9,117 nt of DNA from Frankiales bacterium. GTDB lineage: Bacteria; Actinomycetota; Actinomycetes; Mycobacteriales; Jatrophihabitantaceae. Made by a program: the position numbers and the translations under genes. This document shows, piece after piece, positions 6,057 to 9,117 of this stretch; within the stretch, counting starts at the first letter, position 1; every line of letters begins with the position of its first letter. The notes under the pieces were generated by a model. It was given only the letters and a program-made list of their open reading frames with translations, ran no database searches and was not told the origin of the DNA. The DNA is taken from the NCBI GenBank assembly GCA_025963265.1, contig JAOPUY010000531.1, forward strand, positions 1 through 9,117, read 5' to 3'.

Positions 6057-6096
6057 TAGCCAACGGTGGGATTTCCGTGCTGTGGATCGTTGGCTA
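6057..6096 (-). promoter_or_regulatory. 9-bp inverted repeat in the operon leader
   Basis: TAGCCAACG (6057-6065) and CGTTGGCTA (6088-6096) form a perfect inverted repeat around a 22-nt spacer. In the minus-strand transcript it would make a 9-bp stem that ends about 20 nt before ATG 6036, next to the Shine-Dalgarno sequence. The arm centres are 31 bp apart, about three helical turns, so a DNA operator for a dimeric regulator is equally possible. Confidence 0.5.
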
Positions 6097-6139
6097 TTCG
6101 GCTGGCCGCGCCGTTCGGATCGTGAATTCCGCGTGATTT

Positions 6140-6152
6140 TTCGATGATCGAA
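6140..6152. promoter_or_regulatory. 13-bp palindrome at the predicted transcription start (operator candidate)
   Basis: TTCGATGATCGAA is a perfect palindrome around a central base at 6146. It overlaps the last base of the predicted -10 and the predicted start site of the Tat / DUF4331 operon, the position expected for a repressor site. No regulator gene is present in the window. Confidence 0.45.
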
Positions 6153-6181
6153 CTACACACCGGCAAAACACATACTGACAA
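6152..6181 (-). promoter_or_regulatory. Candidate sigma-A-type promoter of the Tat / DUF4331 / His-rich operon
   Basis: On the minus strand TTGTCA (6181-6176) matches TTGACA in five of six positions. After 18 bp comes TGTAGT (6157-6152), four of six to TATAAT. The start would fall near 6145, leaving a leader of about 110 nt. The -35 lies in the tail directly after the mdh terminator hairpin, so the operon promoter and mdh terminator abut. Confidence 0.45.
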
Positions 6182-6184
6182 CCA

Positions 6185-6217
6185 AGGGCCCGCCGGACAA
6201 TTAGTCCGACGGGCCCT
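6185..6217 (-). terminator. Strong hairpin terminator downstream of mdh
   Basis: AGGGCCCG (6185-6192) pairs with CGGGCCCT (6210-6217), and five further inner pairs (CGGAC/GTCCG, 6194-6198 with 6204-6208) close an AATTA loop, with one C/A mismatch. It is a 13-pair stem starting 22 nt after the mdh stop codon. On the minus strand it is followed by TTGGTTGTC, moderately T-rich. It should insulate mdh from the operon downstream. Confidence 0.85.
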
Positions 6218-6238
6218 CGTGAGTGAGATTAAGCGAGA

Positions 6239-7291
<1,053 letters not shown>

Positions 7292-7307
7292 TCACGACGC
7301 TGTTTGA

Positions 7308-7341
7308 CTATCGCTGTGGAAGGGCTATCGCTGTGGAAGGG
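7308..7341. repeat. Perfect 17-bp tandem duplication at the DUF3017 stop codon
   Basis: CTATCGCTGTGGAAGGG occurs twice without interruption (7308-7324, 7325-7341). The right-hand copy contains the TAG stop and last codons of the DUF3017 gene on the minus strand; the left-hand copy follows the stop and duplicates that tail, including a second TAG in another frame. Confidence 0.92.
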
Positions 7342-7606
7342 CCAAGGCGAAGCCGAAGGCCGCCGCCCCGAAGCCCCAGTAGCAAGCCGTGTCGACCAAG
7401 CGCCGGCGCACCCGCAGCAGGCCGGCCTGCTCGTTGCTCAGCGCCAACCGGAACAGGCCGGCGATGACCAGGCCCACGGACATGGCGGTCACCGCCCGCA
7501 ACCAGTGCTCGGGCGCGGCTGAGGCGTAGCCCAACGCGAGCACCTCGATGACCAGCACCAGCAGAAACGGGTACTCCCGGAGATCCTGGCGGTAGAACCA
7601 CTTCAC
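7325..7606 (-). CDS. DUF3017 family small membrane protein
   Basis: A 93-residue integral membrane protein with three predicted TM helices: about 13-32 (FLLVLVIEVLALGYASAA), about 38-58 (LRAVTAMSVGLVIAGLFRLAL) and about 74-90 (ACYWGFGAAAFGFALAL). A basic cytoplasmic loop, RVRRR, lies before the third. The pattern AGLLRVRRRLVD and the position between folD and mdh match the actinobacterial DUF3017 family; its function is unknown. GTG 7606 lies 10 nt after the folD stop, so translation is probably coupled to folD. A GAGG-like Shine-Dalgarno sequence is only adjacent to the start. The stop codon sits in a 17-bp tandem duplication, which leaves the coding sequence intact. Confidence 0.87.
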   Translation of the reverse strand: MKWFYRQDLREYPFLLVLVIEVLALGYASAAPEHWLRAVTAMSVGLVIAGLFRLALSNEQAGLLRVRRRLVDTACYWGFGAAAFGFALALPQR

Positions 7607-7616
7607 CTCGTGGCTC

Positions 7617-8495
7617 TCAGCCGGTCGATTCAGCGGACGCCTCGGACTGCAGCTCGGCCTGGAACTCGGCCGCCGCGACCACGTTCATCAGGAGCATCGC
7701 GCGGGTCATCGGGCCCACCCCGCCCGGGTTGGGGGCCACGAAACCCGCGACGTCGGCCACGTCGGCGGCGACGTCGCCGGCGATCTTGCCGTCGACCCGG
7801 CTGACGCCGACGTCAAGCACGGCGGCGCCCGGCTTGATCATGGCGCCGGTGATGAGGTTCGGGACGCCCGCGGCGGCCACCACGATGTCGGCCTCCCGCA
7901 CGTGCGCGGCCAGATCGCGGGTCCCGGTGTGGCAGAGCGTGACTGTCGCGTTCTCGCTACGGCGGGTGAGCAGCAGGCCGAGCGGACGACCGACGGTCAG
8001 GCCGCGGCCGACGATGACGGCGTGGGCGCCGGCGATCGGGACCTCGTAACGGCGCAGCAGCTCGATGATCCCCATCGGGGTGCAGGGCAGCGGCGCGGGC
8101 TCGCCCAGCACCAGCGAGCCGAGGTTGTAGGGGTGCAGCCCGTCGACATCCTTGACCGGGTCGACCTTGCTCAAGATCGCGAACTCGTCCAAGCCGGTGG
8201 GCTGCTGGACGAGAAACGCGGTGCACGTCGGATCGGCGTTGAGCTCGGCCACGACGGCCTCGACCTCGGCCTGGGTCGTTCCGGTTGGCAGCTCGCGCTG
8301 GATGCTGGCGATGCCGAGCTCGGCGCAGTCCTTGTGCTTGGCCGAGACGTACCAGCGGCTAGCTGGGTCCTCACCTACGAGCACCGTGCCCAGACCGGGG
8401 ACGAAGCCCCGCTCGGCCAGGGCTATCAATCGCTGCCGCAGCTCGGACTTGATCTCCGCCAGAGTGGCCTTGCCGTCCAGAATGGTCGCAGTCAC
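7617..8495 (-). CDS. folD: Bifunctional methylenetetrahydrofolate dehydrogenase / cyclohydrolase
   Basis: FolD interconverts 5,10-methylene-, 5,10-methenyl- and 10-formyl-tetrahydrofolate in the cytoplasm, supplying one-carbon units and NADPH. From GTG 8495 it is 292 residues, normal for the family. Present are [13 protein letters not shown] (34-46), YVSAK with catalytic Tyr49 and Lys53, Gln97 in [19 protein letters not shown] (113-122) with Asp118, PLPCTPMGI, the cofactor motif [12 protein letters not shown] and the C-terminal [11 protein letters not shown]. The usual VQLPLP loop is changed to VQQPTG, but the first Gln is kept. The frame continues upstream to 8609 but that part runs through a hairpin and shows no family similarity, so GTG 8495 is preferred. 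There is no clear Shine-Dalgarno sequence; CAAGAT lies 7 nt upstream. The DUF3017 gene follows after 10 nt. Confidence 0.96.
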   Translation of the reverse strand: MTATILDGKATLAEIKSELRQRLIALAERGFVPGLGTVLVGEDPASRWYVSAKHKDCAELGIASIQRELPTGTTQAEVEAVVAELNADPTCTAFLVQQPTGLDEFAILSKVDPVKDVDGLHPYNLGSLVLGEPAPLPCTPMGIIELLRRYEVPIAGAHAVIVGRGLTVGRPLGLLLTRRSENATVTLCHTGTRDLAAHVREADIVVAAAGVPNLITGAMIKPGAAVLDVGVSRVDGKIAGDVAADVADVAGFVAPNPGGVGPMTRAMLLMNVVAAAEFQAELQSEASAESTG

Positions 8496-8765
8496 GATCT
8501 CTATCTTGCCATCAGGCTCGGTGCCCGGCGTTGAGCACGCGCTGTAGCCAGCGTTGCCGATCGATCTACAGAGCGGAAGAAAGCGTCCCCGCGGGGACGC
8601 TTTTCCCATTCTCGACCCTCAATCCCGCGCGGAAGACGGCCAACGCCCAGGAGACCACGCGATGTCCGCGCTGATCCCCAGGCCAACCCAGCCAAGGCTC
8701 GCGCCGTGGCCGACCTCGTCGCTTTGGGCCCGTAACGCTTACTCTGGCCAGAACACGAAGGGCGG
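8496..8765. other. Intergenic region between folD and the membrane-protein gene
   Basis: About 270 bp without a convincing gene. It holds the strong hairpin at 8580-8603, a small hairpin at 8540-8553, the palindrome GATCGATC (8559-8566) and a possible -10 (TACTCT, 8740-8745) for the plus-strand gene. Nothing recognisable lies in 8610-8735. No riboswitch or tRNA fold was identified. Confidence 0.6.
8580..8603. terminator. Strong GC-rich hairpin in the divergent folD / membrane-protein region
   Basis: AAAGCGTCCC (8580-8589) pairs with GGGACGCTTT (8594-8603) over a CGCG loop. It is followed by TTTTCCC overlap on the plus strand and CTTTCTTCC on the minus strand, so it resembles a bidirectional rho-independent terminator. 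It stands about 85 nt upstream of folD between divergently oriented genes, where no terminator is needed by the visible genes. A second small hairpin (CGCTG 8540-8544 / CAGCG 8549-8553) lies between it and folD. It may be a leader attenuator, or the end of a short transcript. Confidence 0.6.
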
Positions 8766-9117
8766 GTGATCCGCATCGGCCGGCTGCTGCTCTTCCTGGC
8801 TTGGGCCGCGACCGGCGGCGCGCTCGCGCTGGCGGCGATCACGCCGTTCACGATTGGCGTCTTCGTCGCCCCGCTGGCTCTGATCGCCCTAGTGGCACTC
8901 GTCTTGACCGCGCGCAACGAGTCGGCCGCCGGCGCACTGTGTGGTCCGGCTGTCCTGATTTTGTACATCGGCTACCTGAACCGCGGCGGGCCGGGTGAGG
9001 TCTGCACGTCCACCGCGACGTCGCAGTCCTGCACGACCGAGTGGAACCCGTGGCCTTTCGCGGTGATCGGATTGCTCCTGCTCGCGGCCGGCGTCGCGTT
9101 GTTCTGGCACTTGAATC
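8766..9117 (+). CDS. Hypothetical four-TM membrane protein, 3' end beyond the window
   Basis: An open frame from GTG 8766 reaches the window end without a stop, giving 117 residues. Hydrophobic segments are at about 7-25, 27-48, 54-71 and 97-115. With the N-terminus inside, the loop at 72-96 would be extracytoplasmic; it holds Cys80 and Cys89, nine residues apart, which could form a disulfide, and ends in WNPWPF. A GAAGG Shine-Dalgarno-like sequence lies just upstream and an in-frame TAA at 8733 limits earlier starts. TACTCT (8740-8745) is a possible -10. Codon positions show the strong third-position GC of a real gene. I do not recognise the family. It is divergent from folD. Confidence 0.75.
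   Translation, partial: MIRIGRLLLFLAWAATGGALALAAITPFTIGVFVAPLALIALVALVLTARNESAAGALCGPAVLILYIGYLNRGGPGEVCTSTATSQSCTTEWNPWPFAVIGLLLLAAGVALFWHLN

Noticed and set aside
8496..8609. Extended N-terminus of FolD
   Set aside because: The first codons are encoded by the strong hairpin and the extra residues do not fit the FolD fold, which starts at TATILDGK.
8554..8769. A 71-codon plus-strand open frame in the intergenic region
   Set aside because: It runs through the hairpin, lacks a Shine-Dalgarno sequence and gives an Arg/Pro-rich product with no family features.
8501..8968. A 155-codon minus-strand open frame over the folD leader and the right-edge gene
   Set aside because: It overlaps the hydrophobic plus-strand gene and the hairpin; its Ser/Arg/Ala-rich product has no motif.

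Overview
The window is high-GC, gene-dense bacterial DNA with GTG and ATG starts. Its gene content points to an actinomycete (Actinomycetota). The order folD, DUF3017 membrane protein, mdh is a familiar actinobacterial neighbourhood. The alpha/beta hydrolase closely resembles the mycobacterial Rv2715 type as I remember it. I cannot name the genus.

Layout. Positions 1-2011 carry three minus-strand genes: an Rv2715-like alpha/beta hydrolase, an exonuclease III-type AP endonuclease (xthA) 28 bp downstream, and the 5' end of an unrecognised gene that runs off the left edge. From a 94-bp divergent promoter region a plus-strand gene (2106-3878) encodes an unusual potassium-channel-like protein with a tandem RCK - two-TM pore - RCK layout. 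It converges on a minus-strand operon, and the two stop codons share one CTAG tetramer. That operon (6036 down to 3875) encodes a 90-residue Tat-signal protein, a 458-residue DUF4331 protein and a 141-residue protein with a very histidine-rich insert. A promoter with a 13-bp palindrome at the predicted start site, and a leader with a 9-bp inverted repeat, precede it. Upstream lie a strong mdh terminator, then mdh (malate dehydrogenase), the DUF3017 protein and folD, all on the minus strand. The right edge holds the start of a plus-strand four-TM protein that is open to the end of the window.

How the genes relate. mdh (TCA cycle) and folD (one-carbon folate metabolism) are housekeeping genes, and xthA is base-excision repair. 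The least explained part is the Tat / DUF4331 / His-rich operon. All three genes are tightly spaced, the first two are in the same frame separated only by TGA-TCC, and the third looks able to bind metal. It is the best candidate here for an undescribed, possibly envelope- and metal-related, system; that function is inference.

Other themes are several minus- and plus-strand genes lacking a Shine-Dalgarno sequence but carrying a -10-like hexamer about 7 nt before the start codon (candidate leaderless mRNAs), and four independent two-copy short tandem duplications of 13-18 bp, two of which touch translation start or stop signals. No tRNA, rRNA, CRISPR array or insertion sequence was seen, and no gene-free stretch exceeds 300 bp.
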